From: Edaphocola flava
Lineage (GTDB): Bacteria; Bacteroidota; Bacteroidia; Chitinophagales; Chitinophagaceae
DNA: 64,000 nucleotides
Direction: 5' to 3'
NCBI RefSeq assembly: GCF_004118155.1
Contig: NZ_SAIQ01000003.1
Location: forward strand, 434,001 to 498,000
Numbering within the stretch: the stretch's first letter is position 1; each line of letters begins with the position of its first letter. Made by a program: the position numbers and the translations under genes. The notes under the pieces are model-generated. The model did no database searches and was not told the origin of the DNA. It saw only the letters and a program-made list of their open reading frames with translations. Of the stretch, positions 43,112 to 53,495 are shown piece after piece.

Positions 43112-43849
43112 TTACTTTATTAAAAATTTAGGCCAGAACAGTTTTTGAATGCCTGGGGAGTAATGTATAAAATCGGGGGTATGCATCAGCTCCAGGCCGC
43201 CATACACAAAATGTGAACGGAATTTTTCCAGTTTTATATCCTGAAAATTCCATTCCTTGTGATGCACACTGTATTCGTACAGGTTATTCTGTTTTTCGTA
43301 GAAGTATCTGAAGCGGTTAGACAACCAGGACTCCAGGGCAGATTCTTTGATCTCTGCACCCAGCTTATATTTCAATCCGAGTTTGAATCCGGTCAGGTCA
43401 TTTTTGGCAAAGAATTTATGCTCTTCATCATTACGTTCTCTCACGATCTCCGTCTCGCCCGGTTTCAGCTTGAACAGTCTTTTGTACAGGTTTTTTGTAA
43501 ATGATTTTTCAAGCTCCTGGTTAAAGATGTACAGGCCCGGCTTTCCGTTATGGATCACATAAGTCTGCATGATTACCTGGTCGAAACTAAAGCCTTGTTT
43601 GATGACGGTAAAGAAGCGGTTCATGAAATTTTCTACACTGGCCACACAAATAGTCACCCAGGCACCACCCTCAAAAGTATCGATAGACAGCTCTTTAGGC
43701 AAAATACGCTTTACTGTACTGGCATCAACTTTCCAATGCAGCATCAGCACATCACTCCATTCACTCAGTACAATCCAGTCCTGATTAGGCATTGGGAAAG
43801 GACGATGTGCAGTAGATTTTAAAATTTCTTCAGGTTTAAATACTTCCAT
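43112..43849 (-). CDS. DUF2071 (YqjF-like) protein
   Basis: 245 aa, cytoplasmic. The first half follows DUF2071: HRPFPMPNQDWIVLSEWSDVLMLHW (quoted in part), then VDASTVKRILPKELSIDTFEG and AWVTIC. No catalytic residues are known for the family. Position before dapB with a 4-bp gap indicates a shared transcript but gives little functional hint. Confidence 0.85.
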   Translation of the reverse strand: MEVFKPEEILKSTAHRPFPMPNQDWIVLSEWSDVLMLHWKVDASTVKRILPKELSIDTFEGGAWVTICVASVENFMNRFFTVIKQGFSFDQVIMQTYVIHNGKPGLYIFNQELEKSFTKNLYKRLFKLKPGETEIVRERNDEEHKFFAKNDLTGFKLGLKYKLGAEIKESALESWLSNRFRYFYEKQNNLYEYSVHHKEWNFQDIKLEKFRSHFVYGGLELMHTPDFIHYSPGIQKLFWPKFLIK

Positions 43850-43944
43850 TACGCTTGGTCGAACAATAATTCACGGTTTTCGGGTACGAAACTATCTAAC
43901 GAAAAGGTTCTTCGCAAAATAACATAAAAACTTTAACAATCCCT

Positions 43945-46386
43945 TTAGGGCTTCATACCTACGTGCAGCAAGTTAACAAATAATCTCATTGCGCCAACAT
44001 TTCCCGCTGGTAATTGGCGAAAAAAGGCCAGGCCGGTATATACGAACCATCCTTTACCATATGGTGCATACAGGATCGCACTGTTGAGCGGCTGCTCGCC
44101 AGGGTCTTGCATAGATAATACAGGCACATAAGCCTTATCCCATTTAGAAGGGTAATAGATACCGCGCTCCTGCACCCAGTTATCGAAATCTTTGCTGGTG
44201 ATTACATTGGGATATTGCAGCAGCGGATCGGCAGGGTTAATAAAGGTAACAGTCGCTTTCTCATCCGTAATACGGTCACGGGACAGGCTCAGTGGCAAAG
44301 GACTGAATTCGGGCAATTCCAGTCCCATGCTGGTATTGTACTGCATCACTACCCTGCCGCCCTGGGCTACATACTGCCAGAGACCAGGCATGTAGCGCGC
44401 CAGGTCTTTACGCACATTGGCGACCCTTACGCCGCAAACGATCACATCATACTTGGCCAGACCGGCAGGATGACTCAGATCAGCATCGCTCAGCATACTC
44501 ACCTCAAACCCGCTCAGGGAGAGGGCTTCAGCAACCTTATCTCCGGCACCGGCTATATAACCGATCTTCTGTACTTTCGGAGCAACCCAGTTTTTCTGCA
44601 CCAGCACCGATTGCGCCGGTTCAAAATACTGTAAGGCAGGAATGTGTTCATACTGTATCAGGTGCAGCGTTTTGTCATATTGCTGATTACCGGACTCCAG
44701 TACATATCTTAGTACCGGACCTTGCTTCAGTGCTGCTGCCGGAATGGTAATATCGATAACAGAACGGCTGTCTTTAGCCAAAGCAGACAATGCTTTGCGG
44801 GCCACGATATCTTTATCCTGATATACCAGTAATGTGGCCTGATCTATTGGCTGGCGTACTGTAATGCGTACCGAGGTCTGCAGATCTTTTTGCGGTTCGG
44901 CCACCAGCATAGGTTGCAGTGGTTCAATGTCCGCCACAGGCATTACCCGTACCGGCTCTATTACATCGCCGCGGGTCGGGTTCAGCTGTTTGTATGAAAT
45001 CGGCACCGGAAGCGTAAATGCCTCTGCACCTATATTGATCTGTAAGGACAATACAAAGTCCGGTATATTCAAGGCTTCGTTTTTATACGGAGCCGGATAG
45101 ATGTATTTATGTTCTTTCTGCTCCTGCTGCATCCAGAAAGGCTCTGTAAGCGGTACCTGCGCGGTAACCGGGAAGGCGAATGACAAGGTACGTACACTGT
45201 CATTACCGATAGCTGTAGCAGCCGGTATGCAATTGTTCCGATCTCTGTAGTATACAGCAGCAAGTTGCACACCATTCATACGGGAAGTAATGTTGAGCGT
45301 AACCGGCAGGCTATCCCCATTACTCACGGTTGGCTTTGCCGCTAGGGCCTCGGCTTGTATACCCGCACAGTGCAGGATAATTCGGTCCAGTTCTTCCAGT
45401 TTAGTTTTGCTCCAGAAGGCATTTTTAATATTCAGTGCCACGATCTGCTTGCGGATCTTCACTAAGGCTTCCACACTTTTTTCGGGATGGGTAAAATCAA
45501 AACGATTGACAACCGCAGCAATCTGCTTTCCGATCTGCGGCGCACCTACTCTATTCCATGAAGTGTCTACCCCATCGTAAAGCGACTTGCTCATGGGTGC
45601 ACCACCCAGTACTTCAAAATTTTCATTGGCAATACCATAGGTCTGCGGAGTGCCCGCTCCCTGGCTCTTATGCTCTGAGCGGCTGCGTCCGGCCAGTTCT
45701 CCGTAACTCTCGCCCAGTAAAGGATCATACTGGTTGATCGGCAGCAGGAATTGCCCTTCGCGAATCGTATTGCTGGTCCCAAATTTGAATGCATTAAACA
45801 ATAATCGTTTGGGCTTCCAGATATTGGGATCAGTACTGGCCTGCAGTTCTTCAAAAGCCAGTTTAGCCGCTATTGCAGAAGCAGTATGTTGTCCGTGCCC
45901 GCCCTCGCCTGTTGTAGGAAAGCGACAGATCAGCACATCGGGACGATACTGTTGTATCGCTTGTTTTACAGAATTCACCACTTCTGTCTTGTTCCAGAAA
46001 GAGAAGGTCTCATCCGGCGACTTGCTGAAACCGAAATCGACAAACTGGGTAAAGAGCTGACCGGCTCCGTCCAGTTGGCGGGCCCGCATCATTTCATTGG
46101 TACGGATCAGTCCCAGTGCAGCACCCTGTTCATTGCCCAGTATATTCTGTCCTCCGTCTCCACGGGTAAGTGACAGATAAATGGTATTGATATGATCGTG
46201 GTGTACCAGGTAGGTGATCAGCCGGGTATTCTCATCATCCGGATGCGCTGCGATGTACATTACGGTACCCAGTCGCTGTAACTGTTGCAGTTCCTGGAAG
46301 ATAGCCGATGAGGGCTGCGGGCGAAACTGCTGCGCGGTAGCATACCGGCTGCATAATATCGAAAGTAGTAGTAATAAACGTTTCAT
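43945..46386 (-). CDS. Secreted PIG-L family deacetylase, multidomain
   Basis: 813 aa. Signal peptide (to about residue 18), then a PIG-L/LmbE zinc deacetylase domain (about 30-260) with metal motif A47-H-P-D-D-E52 and a later zinc His in GEGGHGQHTAS. The middle is beta-rich; residues ~590-800 resemble a class I glutamine-amidotransferase-like fold without an obvious nucleophile (KYDVIVCGVRVAN, GGRVVMQYNTS). Probably de-N-acetylates a GlcNAc-containing glycan or conjugate in the periplasm. 21 bp after the M1 peptidase gene, so co-transcribed. Confidence 0.88.
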   Translation of the reverse strand: MKRLLLLLSILCSRYATAQQFRPQPSSAIFQELQQLQRLGTVMYIAAHPDDENTRLITYLVHHDHINTIYLSLTRGDGGQNILGNEQGAALGLIRTNEMMRARQLDGAGQLFTQFVDFGFSKSPDETFSFWNKTEVVNSVKQAIQQYRPDVLICRFPTTGEGGHGQHTASAIAAKLAFEELQASTDPNIWKPKRLLFNAFKFGTSNTIREGQFLLPINQYDPLLGESYGELAGRSRSEHKSQGAGTPQTYGIANENFEVLGGAPMSKSLYDGVDTSWNRVGAPQIGKQIAAVVNRFDFTHPEKSVEALVKIRKQIVALNIKNAFWSKTKLEELDRIILHCAGIQAEALAAKPTVSNGDSLPVTLNITSRMNGVQLAAVYYRDRNNCIPAATAIGNDSVRTLSFAFPVTAQVPLTEPFWMQQEQKEHKYIYPAPYKNEALNIPDFVLSLQINIGAEAFTLPVPISYKQLNPTRGDVIEPVRVMPVADIEPLQPMLVAEPQKDLQTSVRITVRQPIDQATLLVYQDKDIVARKALSALAKDSRSVIDITIPAAALKQGPVLRYVLESGNQQYDKTLHLIQYEHIPALQYFEPAQSVLVQKNWVAPKVQKIGYIAGAGDKVAEALSLSGFEVSMLSDADLSHPAGLAKYDVIVCGVRVANVRKDLARYMPGLWQYVAQGGRVVMQYNTSMGLELPEFSPLPLSLSRDRITDEKATVTFINPADPLLQYPNVITSKDFDNWVQERGIYYPSKWDKAYVPVLSMQDPGEQPLNSAILYAPYGKGWFVYTGLAFFRQLPAGNVGAMRLFVNLLHVGMKP

Positions 46387-46407
46387 GTCTAATAAACAAT
46401 GCAGATG

Positions 46408-48942
46408 CTATTGCAGCAAAGCCTTTTTCTTACGGGCCAGCTCAGTACCATCACTGCTTGTATTCAGTTTTATATAATTATCCAGATTTTTATCCAGCTC
46501 TTTTAATAATTGATTGATGCCCTCTTTATTCGCACCTTCGTTCAGGTTTTGAATCTTACGGAGGAATGCCAGTCCGCGGGTATAGGTCTCCAGATCTCTG
46601 CTCTGTAACAGATAGGTGCCAAAATGGGTGATGAGTGTACTGCGCACCCCATCATAATTGTGTACGATCTTTTCCTGCAGGTAAGGATAATCTTCCGATC
46701 TACCCTCCTTCGCCAGCACCATGTAGGATACATAGAGTAGCTGATCTCTCGGATCACTTGCTTTCAGGCTTACCGCATGATCATAGGCCAGCTTATGATT
46801 CTGGGCATATAGTGCCATCAGGGCGCTGCCAGCTACAATATAAGAAGGACTAGCTATGGCCTGTTCGTACATGGCTGTATACTTTGTATCATATACCTTG
46901 GTCAGCAGATAAAAAGCCGCTGCCCTTACTTTATTAGAAGGATCATTTTCTGCCAGTGCAGCTACCATTGCTGTAAAAGCAGCAGCATCTGCTTTAGTAC
47001 TGAGGTCTATATCCTTTAATGCATATAAACGCACTTGTGATATGGTATCTGCTAATGCATCTTTTAAAATTGTATTTCTTTGGGTTGCATCCGGATTATT
47101 GTTCAGAAAATCGGTCAGGGCATTGCGTTTGCTTATATAGCTGGGCGATTTTTGCAGGATCGTTATGACATCAGTGGCGGAAGGTTTTAGCACCTTGATC
47201 TCACCCGGTAACCAGTGCATAGCATCCGGTACAAATACCGGTGCTTTACCATTTACATACGAATAGGTAAATACCTGCTCTCTTTCAGTTACCATCCAGT
47301 CAATGGTCTTGGTACCCATGTCGCTGATCAGCTGTGCTTTTAAGGGCATGTGGTATAACCCAATGCTGTCGCTCTGCTTCTGCTTAACCACAACGTTCAT
47401 CTGCTGTGCAACATTATCATACAGGTATTGGAGTTCCAGTTTAGGATGCCCGGCACGGAAATACCATTCATCAAAAAACCATTTCCAGTCCTTACCACTT
47501 ACCTTTTCAAAAGCCAGTCGCAGATCGGTAGCCTCAGCAGTACTTAATTTATGTTGTGTCAGGTACTCTTTCAGTCCGGCAAAGAAAGCCTCATCGCCCA
47601 ACAGGTTACGCAGGTAATGCAGGGTACGGCCGCCTTTGTTGTACGATACGCGATCAAACATTTCTCCGGCCGACTGGTAATGATAGCGCACAAGTGAAGG
47701 ATCATTTTTAGCAGCCTGTGACAGATAGCGATTCATGGCATTCTGCCATATCTCTTCGGCACGGTTAGGTCCGTATTTATACTCCGTCCACAGGTATTCG
47801 CTGTAGTCGGCAAAAGATTCATTTACGGTCAGCTGTCCCCAGGATTCGCAGGTCACATAATCTCCAAACCATTGGTGAAACAGCTCATGCGCTACGATGA
47901 AATCGTTTGGTGCATCGGCCAGCTCACGGTCATTCTTCAGGTTAAAGGAACCGAATAGACTGGCGGTTACATTTTCCATCGCACCGGATACATAGTTGTA
48001 TCCCACCACCTGGCTGTACTTATCCCAGGGATAAGGCACACCCAGCTTGTCCGAAAAGAATTGCATCATTTCCGGGGTATGGTTAAATATATTGCGGGCA
48101 TAAGGCCCATAGGCCTTAGGCACATAATAGGCCACCTCTTTACCTTTCCAGGTATCTTTCTGTACTGCAAAATCGCCTACGGCCATCATAGCCAGGTATG
48201 GCGCAAAAGGTATATCCTGCACCCAGCGATCGGCACGCATACCATTGGCCTCTTTTATAGATGTTTTCAACAGACCATTACTCAAGGTGACCAGTGTATC
48301 GGGCACATGCATGGTCAGGTCCAAAGTGGTTTTAAAGTTTGGACTATCGAAAGTCGGGAACCATTTGCTATTGGCCTGGGTCTCGCCCTGGGTCCAGATC
48401 TGCATTGGTTTTTGCGGCTCTTCCAGTCGGGTATTGATAAAGAATAGTCCTTTATCGCTGCGAATCGCATCGGTACCACCCTCTTTTACCGTATAAGGAC
48501 GGGCCGTATATTTAATATGAATATTCAGTAAGTCTTCTTTTTTTACCGTTTGCTTCAGCTTAATATGCAGGCGTTCATTATCGTAATGATAGGAATCGAG
48601 TAAGGAAACCGGCATGGTTTCTACCGCATCGATCTGCATACCCACCGCATCCAGAACAATGGAGTCGGAATTATAGAAATAAGGATGCATCTGCAACACA
48701 GCATGTCCGCTGGCCGTACGTTGTGCAAAGTCAAAGGTCAGGTCCAGTTTGGTATGCTTCAACTCCCATTCTTTGGTACGACTGGGCTGATACGGCGGCG
48801 GTGTTACCGCTTTAGCCGTTTTCTGCGGTGCTGCGACTGTCGCGGGTTTGTTTTTAGATACCGCGCAGGAGGCGGAACATATAAGGATACCCGATAGACA
48901 AATAAAGGGCTTTAATAATGTATAATTTGCCAATGAAAACAT
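46408..48942 (-). CDS. M1-family metallopeptidase (aminopeptidase N-like), lipoprotein
   Basis: 844 aa. The ATG at 48942 gives a lipoprotein signal ending in SASC (C26); the ATG at 49005 would add 21 residues. Zinc site H352-E-L-F-H356 with E375; substrate motif G-A-M-E-N at 320-324; catalytic Tyr likely in RVSYNKGG. The C-terminal ~250 residues are helical and HEAT-like. It trims peptides from the N terminus outside the cytoplasm. First gene of an operon with the PIG-L gene, divergent from the DUF3142-like gene. Confidence 0.94.
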   Translation of the reverse strand: MFSLANYTLLKPFICLSGILICSASCAVSKNKPATVAAPQKTAKAVTPPPYQPSRTKEWELKHTKLDLTFDFAQRTASGHAVLQMHPYFYNSDSIVLDAVGMQIDAVETMPVSLLDSYHYDNERLHIKLKQTVKKEDLLNIHIKYTARPYTVKEGGTDAIRSDKGLFFINTRLEEPQKPMQIWTQGETQANSKWFPTFDSPNFKTTLDLTMHVPDTLVTLSNGLLKTSIKEANGMRADRWVQDIPFAPYLAMMAVGDFAVQKDTWKGKEVAYYVPKAYGPYARNIFNHTPEMMQFFSDKLGVPYPWDKYSQVVGYNYVSGAMENVTASLFGSFNLKNDRELADAPNDFIVAHELFHQWFGDYVTCESWGQLTVNESFADYSEYLWTEYKYGPNRAEEIWQNAMNRYLSQAAKNDPSLVRYHYQSAGEMFDRVSYNKGGRTLHYLRNLLGDEAFFAGLKEYLTQHKLSTAEATDLRLAFEKVSGKDWKWFFDEWYFRAGHPKLELQYLYDNVAQQMNVVVKQKQSDSIGLYHMPLKAQLISDMGTKTIDWMVTEREQVFTYSYVNGKAPVFVPDAMHWLPGEIKVLKPSATDVITILQKSPSYISKRNALTDFLNNNPDATQRNTILKDALADTISQVRLYALKDIDLSTKADAAAFTAMVAALAENDPSNKVRAAAFYLLTKVYDTKYTAMYEQAIASPSYIVAGSALMALYAQNHKLAYDHAVSLKASDPRDQLLYVSYMVLAKEGRSEDYPYLQEKIVHNYDGVRSTLITHFGTYLLQSRDLETYTRGLAFLRKIQNLNEGANKEGINQLLKELDKNLDNYIKLNTSSDGTELARKKKALLQ

Positions 48943-48962
48943 TTTAGAAACAAACAAAAATA

Positions 48963-48970
48963 TACTTTTG
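48963..48970 (+). promoter_or_regulatory. -7 promoter box of the DUF3142-like gene
   Basis: TACTTTTG, 20 bp before the ATG at 48991. Confidence 0.5.
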
Positions 48971-48990
48971 TATGCTAAAACCAATACAAA

Positions 48991-50037
48991 ATGTTGCTCC
49001 GGCATAAAGCCCTTTTTCGGACTTGTTTATTACTGCTGCTCTACAGCTTATTTGCTGCCGCCTGTACACGACATGAGCGACAGGTGCGCCGCGGCATGTA
49101 TTACTGGAAGACCAATGTGACCTTATCTCAGGAGGAGCAAGCGTTCCTGAAGCAATACCATTGTGAGGAGTTGTATGTCCGTTTTTTTGATGTAGATCTG
49201 GACCCGAATACCGGCCGTATTGTACCGGTTGCTCCCGCCCGGATTGACCTTACAGACTCTGCGCTGAACATTGTACCCGTTGTTTTCATTACCCCTGCGG
49301 CTATTGCACAGCTGGAGCAAAATACTATTGCGGTACTGGCACAAAACATTACGGGTTTACTGCAACGAAAATGTACAGAAGCAGGTATCGTTCCCAAAGA
49401 GATACAGATCGACTGTGACTGGACGGCTAGTACTAAAGAGGCGTACTTCAATTTACTGCATCACCTGAAACGGGAAGCCTTTTTTACAGGAAAGCAGTTA
49501 AGTGTAACCATCAGACTGCACCAGGTCAAGTATATTGTCAAAAGCGGCATACCTCCGGCAGACAAGGGTTTACTGATGTGCTACAACATGGGTAAACTCC
49601 GGAATATAAAAGAAGAGAACTCGATCCTGAATGTTGCAACGGCACAACAATACCTCGATAACCTGGAACACTACCCGCTGCCGCTTGATGTGGCCCTGCC
49701 CGTTTTCCACTGGAGTGTATTATTTGAAAAGGAACAGTACAAAGGCATACTCCGGGATATAGACTTAGACCGCCTGCAAGACAGGCAACTGTTTCAACCA
49801 CAGACGTCTCATACCTTTACCGTGGTGAAAGATACTTTCTGGAACGGGTTCGAACTAAAAAAAGGACAATGGATCAGATATGAAAACAGTCCGGCAGAAG
49901 ACGTGCAAAAACTTGCTACTTTTGTAGCCGAACATATACCTAATGATTCTTTAAAGGTATTACTATACCACCTCGATCAGCAAAACCTCAAAAATTATAC
50001 TCCTGATGAACTGGAAAAAATATTTACTCGCTTTTAG
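48991..50037 (+). CDS. DUF3142-like lipoprotein
   Basis: 348 aa. N-terminal hydrophobic segment ending in AAAC (C25), a lipobox. The body resembles a TIM-barrel, glycosidase-like fold of the DUF3142 kind: GMYYWKTNVTLS, YVRFFDVDL, IQIDCDWTASTKEAYFNLL with acidic residues at strand ends, and LLMCYNMGKL. No activity is established; a glycan substrate is possible. The stop overlaps the start of the 808-aa gene by 32 bp, implying a functional pair. Confidence 0.7.
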   Translation: MLLRHKALFRTCLLLLLYSLFAAACTRHERQVRRGMYYWKTNVTLSQEEQAFLKQYHCEELYVRFFDVDLDPNTGRIVPVAPARIDLTDSALNIVPVVFITPAAIAQLEQNTIAVLAQNITGLLQRKCTEAGIVPKEIQIDCDWTASTKEAYFNLLHHLKREAFFTGKQLSVTIRLHQVKYIVKSGIPPADKGLLMCYNMGKLRNIKEENSILNVATAQQYLDNLEHYPLPLDVALPVFHWSVLFEKEQYKGILRDIDLDRLQDRQLFQPQTSHTFTVVKDTFWNGFELKKGQWIRYENSPAEDVQKLATFVAEHIPNDSLKVLLYHLDQQNLKNYTPDELEKIFTRF

Positions 50038-52432
50038 CAGCATTGCCGCACTGGTGGCCTCAGAGCAGATCATTCATGCCTGTGCAGACTTCGACAACTA
50101 CGATACCTACCCTTCTTTTTTTGGAAATAAGGGAACACAGACACCGGCATATACACCTTTCTTTTATGTGTCTGCTGATCTGTACTACAATGATTATAAT
50201 GATGAACATAATCCCGGCCCGGAGCAGGTCAACAAGATGCTGCTGTTGCAGGAGTGGCAGGAGTATACCCGGAAGGAAAGCTCTGTAAAAGATATTGAGA
50301 CCATCCTGTACAATACCAGTATTGATGCGATACAGGCACTGGACCGCAAAGTTCCGGATTCGCTTGCTGCCAATACTTTTGCACAATGGCTCAACAAGGC
50401 AAAGAACAAACCGGCACTGCAATACCTGAATTATGCCAAAACCTGCGAGATCAATGCAACGGCAATCATCTCTGACTGGGATACTACCAGAGCGAAGCCT
50501 GTGGCCAGTAATATGATGCTGATGGAAGAAGGCATAGGCCTGAGGAAAAAGACGAAAGACGACTTCCTGAAGATGAAATACAACTTCCAGATCCTGCGTA
50601 TGGCTTTTTATGATCAGCAATATGATAAAGTATTGTCTTTATACGAAGAACTGCTGGGCAGCAGCGCGGACAATAGCGTAGCCTATGCGCGTTGTATCGG
50701 TTTTAAAGCCGGTGCTTATTATAAGAAAAAGGAAAAAGCCAAAGCCGGATATTATTACAGTAAAATGTTTGCCAGCAGTGATGCTTATAAGAGCGAAGCT
50801 ATGGTCTCTTATGAGTGGAGCCGCAGTACTTATGATCCGGACAAAGGTGAAAGAACAGAAGACTTCACCGATGCGATATATAAGTTATGCCAGAATGATA
50901 AAGAACGCGCTGTCGTTACGGTTATGAATGCCCTGCGTAATGTGGGTGATGCACTACAGGACATCGAAAAGGCCTATCAGCTCGACCCTACAGTGGCCGG
51001 ACTGGATGTGTTGCTGAACCGCGAAATCAATAAGGTGGAAGAAAACTACTTTTCTTCTATTGTATATAGTCAGAACAAACTGCCAAATACGTCTTACTGG
51101 TATTATGATATCCGCAATTATAATTACAATTACGGCGAGCAAACCCAGGCACAAAAAGACTCGGTTACCCGTACTTATACCACCTACCTTTCTTCCCTGA
51201 ACCGATTTGCGGAAAAGATGGTGGCTGATAGAAAGAACGGCACTCCTGCATTCTGGCACCTTTCTTCTGCCTACATCTCTTATATGATGCAGGATAAAGC
51301 GAAGATGAATGCGGCTCTGGCAGCGGCTAAAGCCTCTGGCATGCAGCCCCGCGAGCAAGGATTGTATAATGTGATCGAAATCCTGGCTGTGCTCAAAAAT
51401 GCACAGAGCCTGACACCTGCTGTTGAAGCGCAATTATTGCCTAAGCTACAGGCACTGAATACGCTGGCGATCAAAGATCATGATGCGGATAAAACATTCC
51501 GCAATATGATGCAGCACCTGATTGCAGGCCAATACCTGCAACAAAAAGATACGATCAAAGCGGTGTATGCAATGGCACATGCCAGCAGTTATGACAGTGC
51601 ACGCAATACCTTCTATACCGATGAGAGCTTTAAAGACATACAAGGCAGCGTGCTGGATGCAATGTCTATACCTCAGCTGAACAATGTACAGGCTTTCGCG
51701 GCCAACACGCAGAAATCGGCCTTTGATCAGTGGCTGGTCAAAGGGACTTATTACACTCCGGAAAACCTCAAAGAACTGGAAGGTACCAAGTACATCCGCG
51801 AATATAAATTCAAAGAGGCCGCTAAAATATTCGCACAGATCAACCCGAGTAAAAAATTCCCGAGTCCGTTCATGCCGCAGATCAATGATATTGTCGAGGC
51901 AGATGAAACAGAGATTAATAAGGGGTATAATAAACTGAGCTTTAGCAAGCGCATGGCGGAACTACAGGAAATTATTGCCAAAAATCCGAATGATGCAGGT
52001 GCGCTATACGGTTATGCAGTAGCCTTGTACAATATTTCTTATTACGGTAAGTCCTCTAATATGGTGGATTATACCCGAGACTATACCAATGAAATGGCTT
52101 ACTACATAACGGACTACTGGAAACAGCTCAGCCGGCCATTCCAGGAGTATTACGGGGTCTATACCGCAGAGCAGTATTTCAATAAGGCGGCGGCTGTGGC
52201 TACCGATCCTGAAGTAAAGGCCAAAGCGATATGGGGTGCAGCTAAATGTTGGCAGAAAAGATGTCCGATAGTGCCTGAGAACCGCTATGGCGATGATAAC
52301 GGTTACTTCCAGAATGCATTGAAGAATCCTCATTTCCAGAAACTGCAAAGCGGCTATAACCAAACCAAATACATGCAAACCGTATATAATACCTGCGATT
52401 ATTACGGATCATACATCCGCAGAAACAGATAA
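50006..52432 (+). CDS. Large exported helical protein of unknown function
   Basis: 808 aa with a signal peptide (MNWKKYLLAFSSIAALVASEQIIHA), then a Tyr/Asn/Asp-rich start and a long helical, TPR-like solenoid (AYARCIGFKAGAYYKKKEKAKAG quoted in part; repeated Tyr-Lys-Ala rich units). No catalytic motif or sorting domain. The start lies inside the DUF3142-like gene (32-bp overlap) and the polysaccharide deacetylase follows 6 bp after the stop. The pairing suggests a periplasmic scaffold serving the DUF3142 protein. Conserved hypothetical. Confidence 0.8.
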   Translation: MNWKKYLLAFSSIAALVASEQIIHACADFDNYDTYPSFFGNKGTQTPAYTPFFYVSADLYYNDYNDEHNPGPEQVNKMLLLQEWQEYTRKESSVKDIETILYNTSIDAIQALDRKVPDSLAANTFAQWLNKAKNKPALQYLNYAKTCEINATAIISDWDTTRAKPVASNMMLMEEGIGLRKKTKDDFLKMKYNFQILRMAFYDQQYDKVLSLYEELLGSSADNSVAYARCIGFKAGAYYKKKEKAKAGYYYSKMFASSDAYKSEAMVSYEWSRSTYDPDKGERTEDFTDAIYKLCQNDKERAVVTVMNALRNVGDALQDIEKAYQLDPTVAGLDVLLNREINKVEENYFSSIVYSQNKLPNTSYWYYDIRNYNYNYGEQTQAQKDSVTRTYTTYLSSLNRFAEKMVADRKNGTPAFWHLSSAYISYMMQDKAKMNAALAAAKASGMQPREQGLYNVIEILAVLKNAQSLTPAVEAQLLPKLQALNTLAIKDHDADKTFRNMMQHLIAGQYLQQKDTIKAVYAMAHASSYDSARNTFYTDESFKDIQGSVLDAMSIPQLNNVQAFAANTQKSAFDQWLVKGTYYTPENLKELEGTKYIREYKFKEAAKIFAQINPSKKFPSPFMPQINDIVEADETEINKGYNKLSFSKRMAELQEIIAKNPNDAGALYGYAVALYNISYYGKSSNMVDYTRDYTNEMAYYITDYWKQLSRPFQEYYGVYTAEQYFNKAAAVATDPEVKAKAIWGAAKCWQKRCPIVPENRYGDDNGYFQNALKNPHFQKLQSGYNQTKYMQTVYNTCDYYGSYIRRNR

Positions 52433-52438
52433 ACAGAC

Positions 52439-53224
52439 ATGCGCTTTAAATATTTTATTGTCTTTACAATTGTAGTGATCGGACACCTGGTTGCTGGCAT
52501 CTATTTCAATCATTATTCTGCCTGGTGGATTGCACTGGCACTATTGGTATTCCTGGGTATTACGGTACTGGCCTGTATAAAAATACAGTGGAACTTTTTT
52601 ATCACTTCTGTAAACCGTGTACCCCTGACCATACAGCAGTTCAGCTCGGGCATTAAACCGGTAGCCCTTACTTTTGATGATGGTCCGCATGAATGTACCC
52701 CAGCGATACTGGATATCCTGAAGCAGGAGCAGGTACCGGCTACCTTCTTCGTAATCGGAAAAAATATCGCGGGTAAGGAAGCATTACTGCAGCGCATGGC
52801 TTCGGAAGGTCACCTGATCGGCAATCATTCCTTCAGCCATAGTGTGCATTTTGACTGGCAATCTACCCGGCAGATGAAGGCCGATATACAGCAGTGCAGC
52901 GATGCCATAACTGCTGTAACGGGAACAGCACCAACTATCTTTCGTCCTCCATTTGGTGTTACCAATCCTAATCTGGCACGGGCTATACAGGGCCTGAACC
53001 TGGTGAGTGTGGGCTGGACTATACGCAGCATGGATACGGTAGCTAAAGATGCTGATGCACTACTGCAAAAAATACTGAAACAGGTCAAGAGCAACAGTAC
53101 TGTATTATTGCATGATCGTTGTCCGATTACGGTACAGATATTGCCGGAACTGATCCGCAACCTCAAGGAACGGGGATATACGTTCACCTTCCCGGTACGT
53201 ATGGAGTCTGTTGCTGTACTATAG
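52439..53224 (+). CDS. Membrane-anchored polysaccharide deacetylase (NodB domain)
   Basis: 261 aa. Two N-terminal membrane helices (about 5-23 and 29-47), then a NodB homology domain: catalytic base D80 and metal D81 in LTFDDGPHE, metal ligands H130 and H134 in GNHSFSH, the RPPFG motif and a C-terminal LLHD. It removes acetyl groups from GlcNAc polymers such as peptidoglycan or chitin-like glycans. Last gene of the three-gene run from 48991. Confidence 0.92.
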   Translation: MRFKYFIVFTIVVIGHLVAGIYFNHYSAWWIALALLVFLGITVLACIKIQWNFFITSVNRVPLTIQQFSSGIKPVALTFDDGPHECTPAILDILKQEQVPATFFVIGKNIAGKEALLQRMASEGHLIGNHSFSHSVHFDWQSTRQMKADIQQCSDAITAVTGTAPTIFRPPFGVTNPNLARAIQGLNLVSVGWTIRSMDTVAKDADALLQKILKQVKSNSTVLLHDRCPITVQILPELIRNLKERGYTFTFPVRMESVAVL

Positions 53225-53456
53225 GTTATTTCCAGGAGCAAACATCCGAAAGTATCTTACCCTCAGGTTATCGAAGGGTATTATTAAAGCATTCAGAAAT
53301 TCCTCACCTTAAATACTTTAGTATTGAGTATGAGACCATAAGAAATAATTGATATTTCCCTTATAAAAAAGACTGCCTACTAATATCTTAATTATAACTA
53401 TTTCAAAACCATACAAAAGTTAGTTTAAGTACATTTTTTAAATTAACGAGCACTAA

Positions 53457-53464
53457 TATATTTG
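53457..53464 (+). promoter_or_regulatory. -7 promoter box of the AT-rich lipoprotein gene
   Basis: TATATTTG, 31 bp before the ATG at 53496. The remaining ~230 bp back to the deacetylase stop holds nothing else clear. Confidence 0.55.
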
Positions 53465-53495
53465 TCCTATTGTAAATCACTAAAACAATAGTACA

